NCBI GenBank assembly: GCA_038216155.1
Contig: JBBQQH010000005.1
Location: 1 to 64,000 of the forward strand
Reading direction: 5' to 3'
DNA: 64,000 bases
Source: SZAS-103 sp038216155
Lineage (GTDB): Bacteria; Pseudomonadota; Gammaproteobacteria; Xanthomonadales; Xanthomonadaceae
A model generated the notes under the pieces. It saw only the letters and a list, made by a program, of their open reading frames with translations. It was not told the DNA's origin and made no database searches. Shown piece by piece: positions 35,448 to 44,634 of the stretch; within the stretch, counting starts at the first letter, position 1, and every line of letters starts with the position of its first letter. A program made the position numbers and the translations under genes.

Positions 35448-36743
35448 TCACCGCTCGCTTTGGGGCACAAACTTTCGTTCCGGCGAGCCCACATACACCT
35501 GCCGCGGGCGACCGATGCGGGCGTCTTCCTCGGACTGCTGCTCCAGCCAATGCGAAACCCAACCGGCCGTGCGCGCGATCGCGAACATTACGGTGAACAT
35601 TTCGGTCGGGATATTGAGCGCCTTGTAGATGATTCCCGAGTAGAAATCGACATTCGGATACAGCTTGCGCGACACGAAATAGTCGTCCTTGAGCGCCGCC
35701 TCTTCCAGTCGTAATGCAACCTCCAACATTGGATCGTTCACACCCAACTCGGCCAGCACCTCGTGCGTCATCTCGCGGATGATCGTCGCGCGCGGATCGA
35801 AATTCTTGTACACGCGATGGCCGAACCCCATCAGACGAAAGCCAGATTCCTTGTTCTTGGCTTTTTCCACCGCCTTGCCGACATCCTCTGGACGCCCAAT
35901 GTCGGCCAGCATCCGCAACACTGCTTCATTCGCGCCGCCATGCGCCGGCCCCCACAACGCCGCCACGCCGGCCGACACGCAGGCATAGGGATTGGCACCG
36001 GTCGAGCCGACCAGACGCACGGTGGAGGTGGACGCATTCTGCTCGTGATCGGCATGCAGGATAAACAGCAAATCGAGCGCCCGCGAGGCGACTGGTTTGA
36101 GTGTCAACGGCTCGCTCGGCACCTCGAACATCATGTGCAGGAAGCGATCGACGTACTCGAGATTGTTGCGCGGATAGCGGATCGGCCAGCCGATCGAATG
36201 TCGGTAGCAGGCGGCCGCAATAGTCGGCACTTTCGCGATCATGCGGATTGCCGCCATCCGTCGCTGCTCTGGGTCGTCCAGATCCAGATTGTCGTGATAG
36301 AACGCCGCCAGCGAGCCCAGCATGCCGCACATCATCGCCATCGGATGCGCATCGTGACGGAAGCCGGTGAGAAAGCCCTTGAAGGCCTCGTGCATCATCG
36401 TGTGATGCGTGACTTCATGCTCGAACGCGCTGAACGCCTGTTTGTCCGGCAGCTCGCCATGCATCAACAGGTAAGCGACTTCAAGAAAATTTGATTGTTT
36501 GGCCAGTTGTTCGATCGGGTAACCGCGATACAACAGAACGCCTTCATCGCCGTCGATGTAGGTAATCGCGCTCTTGCAACTGGCGGTGGCGGTGAAGCCA
36601 GGGTCGAAGGTGAAGTGCCCGGTCTCCTTCGGCAGCCTGCTGATATCGATGCAGGACGGCCCGACTGTGCCGTCAACCAGCGGTAGCTCGACCGATTTGC
36701 CGGTGGCGGGATCATTCAGCAATACGTGCTTGCTCTCGGACAC
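35448..36743 (-). CDS. gltA: Citrate synthase, type II
   Basis: This enzyme condenses acetyl-CoA and oxaloacetate to citrate, the entry step of the TCA cycle. The 431-residue protein matches the NADH-sensitive hexameric type of Gram-negatives in length. Active-site motifs are LHADHEQNAST (first His), GPAHGGANEAVL (second His) and GFGHRVYKNFDPRA (third region), with the catalytic Asp further on. The N-terminal beta domain DPGFTATASCKSAITYIDGDEGVLLYRGYPIEQLA is also conserved. It is probably monocistronic. Confidence 0.98.
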   Translation of the reverse strand: MSESKHVLLNDPATGKSVELPLVDGTVGPSCIDISRLPKETGHFTFDPGFTATASCKSAITYIDGDEGVLLYRGYPIEQLAKQSNFLEVAYLLMHGELPDKQAFSAFEHEVTHHTMMHEAFKGFLTGFRHDAHPMAMMCGMLGSLAAFYHDNLDLDDPEQRRMAAIRMIAKVPTIAAACYRHSIGWPIRYPRNNLEYVDRFLHMMFEVPSEPLTLKPVASRALDLLFILHADHEQNASTSTVRLVGSTGANPYACVSAGVAALWGPAHGGANEAVLRMLADIGRPEDVGKAVEKAKNKESGFRLMGFGHRVYKNFDPRATIIREMTHEVLAELGVNDPMLEVALRLEEAALKDDYFVSRKLYPNVDFYSGIIYKALNIPTEMFTVMFAIARTAGWVSHWLEQQSEEDARIGRPRQVYVGSPERKFVPQSER

Positions 36744-37135
36744 AAAACCTCTCCTTGCAACGCGATGCCATGGTCAAAACCGGAACGGCTGGCGATGCCG
36801 CCGGCGACGGGCGCGGTACAACTCCTGCACCCACGAACGAAGTACCGATTATCTCACAAGCCCCGTGTCAGGCCAGCGTGAAAGCATTGACCTGCGTCAC
36901 GGATCATCGGACGCGCACTAGCGCCCGACGTGAACTAAGGCCTCGTCGGTTGCGAAGAACCAGGTTGGATGCGATGTTGGGATGCGATCGCGCAGTCGTG
37001 ACGATGAGCCGGCTCGCAAACACACAGCACCCGCCGCGTCGATTGCCGGCGCGCAGAGAAATCACGGATGTGTGTGTGTGCCTTGTCCTACTGGCGGCGC
37101 CGGGCGCTTGGCCCGTGGCGCCGATCGGCAAACGT
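36744..37135. other. Intergenic region between gltA and rpmE2, no gene supported
   Basis: No convincing coding frame is present. On the minus strand a TGaGATAAT sequence at about 36848-36856 could be an extended -10 for gltA, without a matching -35. At 37096-37122, GGCGCC-GGGC and GCCC-GT-GGCGCC can fold into a bulged hairpin 14 bp after the rpmE2 stop; it has no T-run and is only a weak terminator candidate. Confidence 0.45.
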
Positions 37136-37378
37136 CTACTTCTGGTAGCGCTTGCGGAAGCGATCGACGCGACCGCTGGTGTCCATCATCTTCTGCTTGC
37201 CGGTGTAAAACGGGTGCGAATGCGAGGAGATGTCGACCTTGATCAGCGGATATTCCTCACCGTCTTCCCACTTCACCGTGTCCTTGCTGGCCAGGGTGGA
37301 ACGGGTCAGGATCGCAAAATCGCTGGTCACGTCCTGAAACACGACCGCACGGTACTCGGGATGGATATCGGCTTTCAC
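37136..37378 (-). CDS. rpmE2: 50S ribosomal protein L31, type B (zinc-free)
   Basis: An 80-residue ribosomal protein with MKADIHPEYRAVVFQDV at the start and SHPFYTGKQKMMDTSGRVDRF near the end, typical of L31. It lacks the CxxC zinc pair of type A, so it is the zinc-independent paralogue that in many bacteria is induced under zinc limitation. No clear Zur box was found upstream. Next to gltA, as in related genomes. Confidence 0.96.
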   Translation of the reverse strand: MKADIHPEYRAVVFQDVTSDFAILTRSTLASKDTVKWEDGEEYPLIKVDISSHSHPFYTGKQKMMDTSGRVDRFRKRYQK

Positions 37379-37460
37379 GGTGCAACTCCGGCATCAAGTG
37401 GGGTCTGAACCTGCGCGGCGACCGATAACTGGCCGTGCGGCAGGCGAAACGAAGCCGAAG

Positions 37461-37490
37461 ATTGTAGCGTTTTTCGGTGACAGCGCGCAA
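37461..37490 (-). promoter_or_regulatory. Candidate promoter of rpmE2
   Basis: On the minus strand TTGCGC (37485-37490) and TACAAT (37461-37466) are spaced by 18 bp, about 85 bp upstream of rpmE2. The -10 is a good sigma-70 match; the -35 is only half matched. Confidence 0.4.
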
Positions 37491-37575
37491 GCCGGGCTGA
37501 TTGACCCCACGGATGTGAACGCGATAGTGGATCTATTGGAGCCGGGTGTTGGCTGTGGGGTGCTGCGTTCCCCAA

Positions 37576-38532
37576 TCAGCGCTGCATCTGGACGCCCAGA
37601 GCCGCACGCACCATCGATTCGAACCGACCCTGCTCATAGCGCAGCAGAATTCGCGTCTGCTCTGGCTCGCCGCCGCGTCGCAGCCAGTCGACGAGGGTGG
37701 CGCCACGCCCCAGACCTTGCAACTCGATCAGCAGCGCGCGGGCTTCGGCCGCCCCCACGGCATCAGGCTGCAACGCAACAGCCATCGCCAGCGCGTCGGC
37801 AGCGAACCAGCGGTCACCCCGTCGCTCGCTCGACCAGGCGCGCGTCTGCCGCGAAATGTCGGCGAAAAAATGTCCACGCGCGTCCCCTCGTGCCAGCCAG
37901 TCGCTGACGTCGGACTGCGCCAGCCCATGCGCCATCACCGCTTCCCAGTCGACCAGCTCGATCGCCGGAAACGCCTCGAACACAATGCGCGCGGCTTCTG
38001 GGTCGAAGCCGATGTTGAACTCCGCGCTGACTGACGTATTGCCGCGCCCGTTCACCGCGCCGCCCATCACCACCAGCCGGCCAATGTGCGACGGCAATTC
38101 GGGATCGAGCCGCAGCGCCAGCGCCAGATTGGTCAGCGGCGCCAGCGTCACCAGCAGCAACTGCCCGCTGTGTTCGCGGGCCAAACGGACGATCGCCAGC
38201 GCCGCGTGTTCAGCCTCGGCCGAGCCGTGCGCAGGCGTATAGCCGGTGTCGCCAAAGCCATCGCGCCCGTGCACGTAAGCCGCGTCTGAAGCCGGGTACA
38301 ACAACGGCGTCGGGCAGCCGGCGAACACCGGCACGTCGACGCCAGCGACCTCGCACAATTTCAGCGCATTGCGAACGGTGTGTGGCAGGCCGACGTTGCC
38401 GGCGGCCACGGTCAGCCCGACCACACAGTGGCGCGGGTCGTCGAACGCCATCAGCAGCGCCAACGCATCGTCCACGCCGGGGTCGGTGTCGATCAGCAAC
38501 GGGATGCGTTTGTTTGGCAGCGGTGGGTTCAT
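37576..38532 (-). CDS. Inosine-uridine preferring nucleoside hydrolase family protein
   Basis: A 318-residue enzyme predicted to hydrolyse the N-glycosidic bond of ribonucleosides for salvage. The calcium-binding N-terminal motif DTDPGVDDALALL (residues ~15-27) is intact. APLTNLALAL and VVMGGAVNGRGNTSVSAEFNIGFDPEAA, the core of the active site, follow, and the late Asp is in DRWFAADALAMAVAL. The start at 38532 (MNPPLPNKRIPLLIDTDPG) fits; a longer in-frame extension overlaps the space before recG. Base specificity is not predictable. Confidence 0.93.
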   Translation of the reverse strand: MNPPLPNKRIPLLIDTDPGVDDALALLMAFDDPRHCVVGLTVAAGNVGLPHTVRNALKLCEVAGVDVPVFAGCPTPLLYPASDAAYVHGRDGFGDTGYTPAHGSAEAEHAALAIVRLAREHSGQLLLVTLAPLTNLALALRLDPELPSHIGRLVVMGGAVNGRGNTSVSAEFNIGFDPEAARIVFEAFPAIELVDWEAVMAHGLAQSDVSDWLARGDARGHFFADISRQTRAWSSERRGDRWFAADALAMAVALQPDAVGAAEARALLIELQGLGRGATLVDWLRRGGEPEQTRILLRYEQGRFESMVRAALGVQMQR

Positions 38533-38605
38533 GGTCGATGGTTGCAACAGGCCGGATATAAACGGTTTTGCGTCTAAGAAAGAATGGCGCGCGCTGATTA
38601 TCGCG

Positions 38606-40786
38606 TCATGCCGACGCGTAACGCTCGGCACCGCCCACCCAGCGCGCCACGATCGCGTCGGCGCGGGCCGGATCGTCGACCAACAGCCGGTCGGCCAGCC
38701 GCTGCACCAGCGGCAGCAGGGGCGCGTCGCGCATCAGGTCAGCGACGCGAAACTGCGCCAGCCCGGTCTGCCGGGTGCCCAGCAATTCGCCCGGTCCGCG
38801 AAGCTCCAGATCCTTCTGCGCGATCACGAAGCCGTCGTTGGTGCGGCGCAACACCTCGATCCTCTCGCGCGCCATCGCCGACAGTGGCTGCTGGTACAGC
38901 AGCACGCAACTGGATGCCTGCGCACCGCGACCGACCCGACCGCGCAACTGATGCAGTTGCGACAAGCCGAGCCGCTCGGCGTTCTCGATCACCATCAGGC
39001 TGGCACGCGGCACGTCCACCCCCACCTCAATCACCGTCGTTGCCACCAGCAGATCAAGCTCGCCGCGCTTGAAGGCCAGCATCACCGACTGTTTTTCCGC
39101 CGGCTTCAGGCGCCCGTGCACCAGGCCTGTGCGCAGTTCCGGCAACTGCTGCTGCAACTGGACGTGCAGGGCGGTCGCGGCTTGCGCCTGGATCGGCGCA
39201 CGAGCGGCGGTGGACGCTCGCTGCGACGGCTCAGTGTCCTCGTCGATCAGGGTGCACACCCAATAGGCCTGCCGGCCCTCGGCACAGGCAGCGCGGATGC
39301 GCTCGATCACCTCCGCGCGGCGCGCGGCATCTATCGCGACGGTCTGCACCGGCGTGCGACCCGGCGGCAATTCGTCGATCACCGAGACATCCAGGTCGGC
39401 GTACGCGGTCATCGCCAGCGTGCGCGGGATCGGCGTTGCCGTCATCACCAACTGATGCGGCACAACGGGGACGGAACGCGCGTCCGGTCGAGCCTGCAGC
39501 ACACCTTTGTCGCGCAACGCCAGCCGCTGATGCACGCCGAAGCGGTGCTGCTCGTCGACGATCGCCAACGCCAGATTGTTGAAGGCGACGGCCTCCTGCA
39601 TCAACGCGTGCGTGCCGACGACAATCTGCGCTGCCCCCGAGGCGATGTCGGCCAGCACCGTCGTGCGCGCTTTGCCCGTCACTTTGCCGGCGAGCCACGC
39701 CACGCGCACCTGCAGTGGCTCGAACCATGCGCGCAGGTTGGTCAGATGTTGCTCGGCCAATAGTTCGGTCGGCGCCATCAACGCCACCTGGTGGCCACTG
39801 ACGATCGCGGCGGCAGCGGCCAGCGCGGCGACCACGGTCTTGCCGCTGCCGACATCACCTTGCACCAGCCGCAGCATCGGCTCGTTGCGCGCCATGTCGA
39901 TGCGCAATTCGCCCAGTACGCGTTGCTGCGCTGCGGTCAGCGCAAAACCCAGGCGCGAGATCAATGCATCGGCCAGCACGGTTCCGGCGTCCAGTGCGTG
40001 CGCATGCGAACGCCGGATCGCCATCCGCTGTCGGCGCAGGCTGAGCTGATGCGCCAGCAGTTCCTCAATCGCCAGCCGTTGCTGCGCGGGATGCGTCCCC
40101 ACCGCGAGTTGCGCCAGATCAGCATCGGCGGGCGGACGATGCACGGCCAGCAAGGCATCGCGCAGCGTCGGCAGTTGCAGCGACACCAGCGCATCGGGAG
40201 GCAACAACTCCAGCGCCGCGGCCTCCGGCAGCCGTTGCAGTGCAGCGTCGATCAGCCGCGCCAGTGTCGCCGCACCGACGCCTTCGATTGCCGGATACAC
40301 CGGATCGAGTCGATCACGCAGCGCGCCGGCGTCGGCTGCGGACACGATGCGATAACCCGGATGCACGATCTCCAATCCGTGCTTGCCTTCACGCGGCGTT
40401 CCATAGACGCGCACGGTCGATCCAATCGCGAACTGCGCCACCTGCGCCGTACGAAAATGGAAAAAACGCAGCACCAACGTGCGTTGCGATACGTCGCCGA
40501 TAGCGACCTGCAACATCGGTCGATATCGAAATCCGCGTTCGACTGCTTCGACCACGCCTTCAACCTGCACCGGCTCGCCTGCGCGCAACGCGCGGATCGG
40601 AGTCAGCCGTGTCCGATCCTCATAGCGCAGTGGGAGATGCAGCCACAGATCCTGCAAGGTGGACAGGCCACGCGCAGCCAACTTGCGCGCAATCGCCGGG
40701 CCTACGCCGGCCAACGTCGTCAACGGCGTGTCGCCGCGCGCGAAGCTGGCAACTGTGCGTGTACGTGCCGTTTTTCCTGCCACCAA
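38606..40786 (-). CDS. recG: ATP-dependent DNA helicase RecG
   Basis: This helicase remodels stalled forks and Holliday junctions. The 726-residue protein has the wedge/OB domain (YEDRTRLTPIRALRAGEPV), Walker A GDVGSGKTVVA, the DEQHRFGVHQR motif II, MTATPIPRTLAMTAYADLD (motif III) and GVDVPRASLMVIENAERLGLSQLHQLRGRVGRG (motifs V and VI). Length is slightly above the E. coli enzyme because of an N-terminal tail and a short Ala/Gln-rich insertion after the second RecA-like domain starts (SQRASTAARAPIQAQ). Downstream of ridA with 18 bp spacing; same operon as spoT and rpoZ. Confidence 0.97.
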   Translation of the reverse strand: MVAGKTARTRTVASFARGDTPLTTLAGVGPAIARKLAARGLSTLQDLWLHLPLRYEDRTRLTPIRALRAGEPVQVEGVVEAVERGFRYRPMLQVAIGDVSQRTLVLRFFHFRTAQVAQFAIGSTVRVYGTPREGKHGLEIVHPGYRIVSAADAGALRDRLDPVYPAIEGVGAATLARLIDAALQRLPEAAALELLPPDALVSLQLPTLRDALLAVHRPPADADLAQLAVGTHPAQQRLAIEELLAHQLSLRRQRMAIRRSHAHALDAGTVLADALISRLGFALTAAQQRVLGELRIDMARNEPMLRLVQGDVGSGKTVVAALAAAAAIVSGHQVALMAPTELLAEQHLTNLRAWFEPLQVRVAWLAGKVTGKARTTVLADIASGAAQIVVGTHALMQEAVAFNNLALAIVDEQHRFGVHQRLALRDKGVLQARPDARSVPVVPHQLVMTATPIPRTLAMTAYADLDVSVIDELPPGRTPVQTVAIDAARRAEVIERIRAACAEGRQAYWVCTLIDEDTEPSQRASTAARAPIQAQAATALHVQLQQQLPELRTGLVHGRLKPAEKQSVMLAFKRGELDLLVATTVIEVGVDVPRASLMVIENAERLGLSQLHQLRGRVGRGAQASSCVLLYQQPLSAMARERIEVLRRTNDGFVIAQKDLELRGPGELLGTRQTGLAQFRVADLMRDAPLLPLVQRLADRLLVDDPARADAIVARWVGGAERYASA

Positions 40787-40804
40787 CTGTTCGTCCTCGA
40801 CGCG

Positions 40805-41188
40805 TCAGGCCAGCGCCAGCACCAGGTCGATCTCGATCCGCGCATCCTTGGGCAGTGAGGCGACGCCAATTGTCGATCGCGCCGGATACGGCGCTTCGAA
40901 ATACTCCGCCATCACCGCGTTCACTGCGGCAAAGTCGGCAAGATCGACCAGGTAGATGCCGACCCGTACCACGTCGGCAAAGCTGCCCCCCGCCGCCGCG
41001 CACACGGCTGCCAGGTTGTCGAACACGCGACGTGCTTGCAGATCGATGTCACCTTCGACCAACGCGCCGGTCGCGCGATCCAGTGGAATCTGGCCGGAGG
41101 TGAACACCATTCCCGCATGACGCGCGGCCTGCGAATACGGGCCGATGGCGGCGGGCGCGCGGTCGGTTGCAACGGGTTGTCTGGGCAT
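40805..41188 (-). CDS. ridA: RidA-family enamine/imine deaminase
   Basis: A 127-residue YjgF/YER057c/UK114 protein that hydrolyses reactive enamine/imine intermediates. Family features are APAAIGPYSQAARHAGMVF, the turn SGQIPLDRATGALV, and PYPARSTIGVASLPKDARIEID with the substrate-carboxylate-binding Arg. The ATG at 41188 (MPRQPVATD) is preferred to one nine codons upstream. Its place between spoT and recG is typical of Lysobacterales, where other gammaproteobacteria have trmH. Confidence 0.95.
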   Translation of the reverse strand: MPRQPVATDRAPAAIGPYSQAARHAGMVFTSGQIPLDRATGALVEGDIDLQARRVFDNLAAVCAAAGGSFADVVRVGIYLVDLADFAAVNAVMAEYFEAPYPARSTIGVASLPKDARIEIDLVLALA

Positions 41189-41245
41189 GGTCGATCCGTG
41201 GCGGGCGGCAGTCACCGATAGTGTACGTGCGCGATGCGCGTCAAG

Positions 41246-43441
41246 TCACAGCGTGCGTTGCGCGGCCTGCACCACGGAAAGTCGACGGATGCGTCCGAGC
41301 ACTTCCTGCAGATGAGCGACCGATTTGACCTCGATCACGAACTGCATCACCGAGGCATTGACGTCGCGTTCGGCGTATTCGACGCTGTCGATATTCGATT
41401 TCGCCTCGGCCACCGCCGCCGCCACCTGCGCCAGCACGCCCGGCTTGTTAAGCACCTCGATCTTGAGTTCGACCCGGAAATCGCCGGCCACACTGCGATC
41501 CCAGTCCACGCCCACCCAGCGCTCGGGCGACTTACGGAACTCGGGCACGTTGTGACATTCCAGCCGATGCACCACCAGGCCCTTGCCGGCGCTGAGATAA
41601 CCCATGATCGAATCGCCCGGCACTGGATGGCAGCAAGCCGAGTAAGTCACGACGCCACGCTCGGCGCCAGTCAGGAGAATCTTGTCCTCGCTCGTCGCAC
41701 GGCCCCCGGTCGAGCCGCTGCCGCGCGCGAGATCTTGCGCTACCTGCGAGGGCATGCGGTTGCCGAGCGCGATGTCGGACAGCAACTCCTCCAGCCGCCG
41801 GTAGCGATTGTCGGCTAGATACTTTTCCAGCGATCCCGCCGGCAGGCCTTCCAGCGAACTTTCGCGCCTCTCAAGTGCGCGATCGAGTATGCGGTGGCCT
41901 AGATCGACCGCGTCCTCGTGCTCCAGATGCTTGAGGTAATGCCGAATCGCGGTGCGCGCCTTGCTGGAGACCACGCAATCAAGCCACTGCGTGCTGGGTG
42001 CGGCAGACTTCGCAGTGATGATTTCAACCCGCTGCCCGCTCGACAGTTTGGTGCGCAGCGGCACCAGCTTCTTGTCCACCCGCGCCGCGACGGCGTGATT
42101 GCCGACATCGGTGTGCACGGCGTAAGCAAAATCCAGCGCCGTCGCGTTGCGCGGCAGCGCCAGGATCGCGCCCTTGGGCGTGAACAGATAGACCTCGTCC
42201 GGAAACAGGTCGACCTTGACGTGCTCCAGAAACTCCAGCGACGAGCCCGCATATTGCTGCGATTCCAGCAGGTTGCTCAGCCAGTCGTGGGCGCGTGATT
42301 GCGCACTGTTGGGCGCCACGCCACCATGCTTGTAAGCCCAATGTGCGGCGATCCCGCGTTCGGCGATCAGGTCCATGTCCTCGGTACGGATTTGCACCTC
42401 GATCGGGGAGCCAAACGGGCCGAACAGCACTGTGTGCAGGGATTGATAACCGTTGGCCTTCGGGATCGCGATGAAGTCGCGGAAGCGTCCGTCGAGCGGC
42501 TTGTACAGCCCATGCACCACGCCCAGTGCCTGATAACACTCGCTGACGCTGCGCACCACGACGCGAAACCCGAACACGTCCATCACCTGATCGAAGCTCT
42601 TGTGCTCGCTGCGCATCTTGTTGTGGATGCTGTAAGGCGTTTTAACGCGGCCGACCAGCCGATGCGGCAGGCCCTCCTCGGCCAGCCGCTCACTCAGGCG
42701 CTTCTCAATCGCGGTCATCGCCTCGCGCCGCATCACCGGCTGGCTATGGATCCGGCGCTGGATCACCGCCTGCCGCGTGGGATGCACAGTGCGAAAGCCC
42801 AGCTCCTGCAATTCGCTCTTGATCCGGTTCATGCCCAACCGCTGCGCGATCGGTGCGTAGATGTCGAGCGTCTCGCGTGCGATCCGACGTTGCGAGGCCG
42901 GCGCCATCGCTTCGATCGTGCGCATGTTGTGCAGGCGATCGGCCAGCTTGATCAGGATCACGCGCAGATCGCGCGACATCGCCAGCAGCATCTTGCGAAA
43001 GCTTTCGGCGGCGGCTTCCTGACGGTCGCGAAACTTCAGCCGATCCAGCTTGGTGACACCCTCGACCAGGTCGGCCACCGTTTCCCCAAAACTGTCCGCC
43101 AGCACCTGGTGTTCCAGCGGGGTGTCTTCCAGCGCATCGTGCAGGATCGCCGCGCACAGCGTTTCGGCATCCATCCGCAGGTCGGCAAGGATCGAGGCGA
43201 CCGCCACCGGATGGGTGATGTAGGGCTCTCCGGTCAGCCGGGTCTGGCCCGCATGCGCGGAGGCGCCCAAGGCATAGGCGCGACTGACCCGTTCGATCTG
43301 CTCGGGTTCAAGATATTCGGAAAGTTTTTCGTGCAACGCCTGCATGTCGACCGGCAGCAATTCGGCCGCCGCCGTTTCAACCGATACGGGATCGGACTGC
43401 CGATCGCTGGCTGACGCAGGAACGGTCGGCGGAGGATTCAT
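41246..43441 (-). CDS. spoT: Bifunctional (p)ppGpp synthetase/hydrolase SpoT
   Basis: A 731-residue stringent-response enzyme. The N-terminal HD hydrolase domain has HDALED (101-106) and the following Arg/Lys-rich helix; the synthetase domain has KSFDQVMDVFGFRVVV, GYQSLHTVLFG and IEVQIRTEDMD. TGS (LFTPKGAILALPRNATALDFAYAVHTDVG), helical and C-terminal ACT domains complete the long RSH layout. The HD motif is intact, so it can hydrolyse ppGpp. Operon order gmk-rpoZ-spoT-ridA-recG on the minus strand. Confidence 0.97.
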   Translation of the reverse strand: MNPPPTVPASASDRQSDPVSVETAAAELLPVDMQALHEKLSEYLEPEQIERVSRAYALGASAHAGQTRLTGEPYITHPVAVASILADLRMDAETLCAAILHDALEDTPLEHQVLADSFGETVADLVEGVTKLDRLKFRDRQEAAAESFRKMLLAMSRDLRVILIKLADRLHNMRTIEAMAPASQRRIARETLDIYAPIAQRLGMNRIKSELQELGFRTVHPTRQAVIQRRIHSQPVMRREAMTAIEKRLSERLAEEGLPHRLVGRVKTPYSIHNKMRSEHKSFDQVMDVFGFRVVVRSVSECYQALGVVHGLYKPLDGRFRDFIAIPKANGYQSLHTVLFGPFGSPIEVQIRTEDMDLIAERGIAAHWAYKHGGVAPNSAQSRAHDWLSNLLESQQYAGSSLEFLEHVKVDLFPDEVYLFTPKGAILALPRNATALDFAYAVHTDVGNHAVAARVDKKLVPLRTKLSSGQRVEIITAKSAAPSTQWLDCVVSSKARTAIRHYLKHLEHEDAVDLGHRILDRALERRESSLEGLPAGSLEKYLADNRYRRLEELLSDIALGNRMPSQVAQDLARGSGSTGGRATSEDKILLTGAERGVVTYSACCHPVPGDSIMGYLSAGKGLVVHRLECHNVPEFRKSPERWVGVDWDRSVAGDFRVELKIEVLNKPGVLAQVAAAVAEAKSNIDSVEYAERDVNASVMQFVIEVKSVAHLQEVLGRIRRLSVVQAAQRTL

Positions 43442-43578
43442 GCGTCGAGACTACGCAGCCGCCTGCATGGCGGCAACCAGCAGCCGTTGCGGCCACTGGC
43501 GTTGTTGGTGAACCGGAGAAGTGCGGCAGACGACTTACGCTCGCCGCAGGACTGAAATTCCCGTTCCCGCTTTGCTTC

Positions 43579-43878
43579 TCAGTCGTCGCCGCCCTTCGAC
43601 AGGTCGTCGTCGACCACTTCGGCGGCGGCCCATTCCAGCGCCTCGCGCTCGGCACGCTCGCGCTGCACCTTGTCAACCTGGTCGATGGTCGCCTGATCGA
43701 TGCTGCCCGCGGCGATCTCGCGCAAGGCCAACACAGTCGGCTTGTCGTCAGGATCCACGTCATGCAGCGTGGACGGCACGCCCTTGGCCAGCTGCCGGGC
43801 GCGTTTGGACGCCATTACCACCAGCTGAAATCGGTTGTCTACCACTTCGAGGCAATCTTCAACGGTTACACGAGCCAT
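43579..43878 (-). CDS. rpoZ: RNA polymerase omega subunit
   Basis: A 99-residue subunit that helps assemble the beta' subunit and mediates ppGpp effects on RNA polymerase. MARVTVEDCLEVVDNRFQLVVMASKRARQL is diagnostic. The acidic C-terminal tail ends DDDLSKGGDD. CTGGAGATTGC precedes the ATG. A TCGCCC-CGAC-GGGCGA hairpin (43893-43908) lies just upstream, between gmk and rpoZ. Confidence 0.97.
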   Translation of the reverse strand: MARVTVEDCLEVVDNRFQLVVMASKRARQLAKGVPSTLHDVDPDDKPTVLALREIAAGSIDQATIDQVDKVQRERAEREALEWAAAEVVDDDLSKGGDD

Positions 43879-43999
43879 GCAATCTCCAGTATTCGCCCCG
43901 ACGGGCGACAGCGGCCCCGGGCGCAGGGCCCGCAGCGGAATCGACAGAACCGCATATTCTAGGGGCTATGGCGCACAGGCGCAAACCGCAGCGGCAGGC

Positions 44000-44629
44000 T
44001 CAGGTATTCGGTGGGTCATTTGCCAGCAGCGCTTCGATCAACCGCGCATTGCGGGCGACCTGGTTGTCGCGGCGCAGACGGCTGGCGGTGAAGATGCTGC
44101 ACATCTCGGTCACGGCGACATCGAACGCGTCGTTGACGATCACGTAATCGAACTCACCGTAATGCGACATTTCCTCGCGCGCAGCGGCGAGGCGCCGCGC
44201 GATCACCGCCTCGGCGTCCTGCCCGCGCGCGCGCATCCGTTGTTCGAGTGCTGCGCGCGAGGGCGGCAGGATGAACACGCTGACCGCGTTCGGCAATTGC
44301 AACCGCACTTGCCGCGCGCCCTGCCAGTCGATTTCCAGCAACACGTCACGGCCTTGCGCAAGTTGCGGTTCCACCGATTGCCGTGCGGTGCCCTTCCAGT
44401 CGCCATGCACACGGGCGAATTCAAAAAAATCGCCGGCATCGATCATGCGCTGGAACTCGTCGGCGCCGACGAAGTTGTAGTGCTCGGCGTGGCGCTCTCC
44501 CGGTCGCGCCGGTCGCGAGGTAAACGAGATCGACAGCGCGATCCCCGGATCGCGCGCCAGCACCGCATTGACGATGCTGGACTTGCCCGCGCCAGAGGGT
44601 GCGGCGACGATGAACAGGGTTCCGCGCAT
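44000..44629 (-). CDS. gmk: Guanylate kinase
   Basis: This enzyme phosphorylates GMP to GDP. The 209-residue protein has the P-loop APSGAGKSS (residues ~9-17), the GMP-binding region SFTSRPARPGERHAEHYNFV, LLEIDWQGARQV and the lid region with RMRARGQDAEAVIARRL. One difference from most family members is HGDWKGTARQSVE where HGNYYGTS-like sequence is usual. It starts 5 bp after the yicC stop and leads into rpoZ. Confidence 0.97.
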   Translation of the reverse strand: MRGTLFIVAAPSGAGKSSIVNAVLARDPGIALSISFTSRPARPGERHAEHYNFVGADEFQRMIDAGDFFEFARVHGDWKGTARQSVEPQLAQGRDVLLEIDWQGARQVRLQLPNAVSVFILPPSRAALEQRMRARGQDAEAVIARRLAAAREEMSHYGEFDYVIVNDAFDVAVTEMCSIFTASRLRRDNQVARNARLIEALLANDPPNT

Positions 44630-44634
44630 GTCAT

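Noticed and set aside
36904..37131. Possible small minus-strand gene between gltA and rpmE2
   Set aside because: The Arg/Cys-rich translation has no start signal or recognisable family; it is better explained as noncoding.
42299..43414. Plus-strand open frame opposite spoT
   Set aside because: Low-information His/Arg/Gln-rich translation created by GC bias on the strand opposite a well-supported gene.
43893..43908. Hairpin TCGCCC-CGAC-GGGCGA between gmk and rpoZ as a terminator
   Set aside because: The stem is only 6 bp with no T-run and lies inside an operon with conserved cotranscription.
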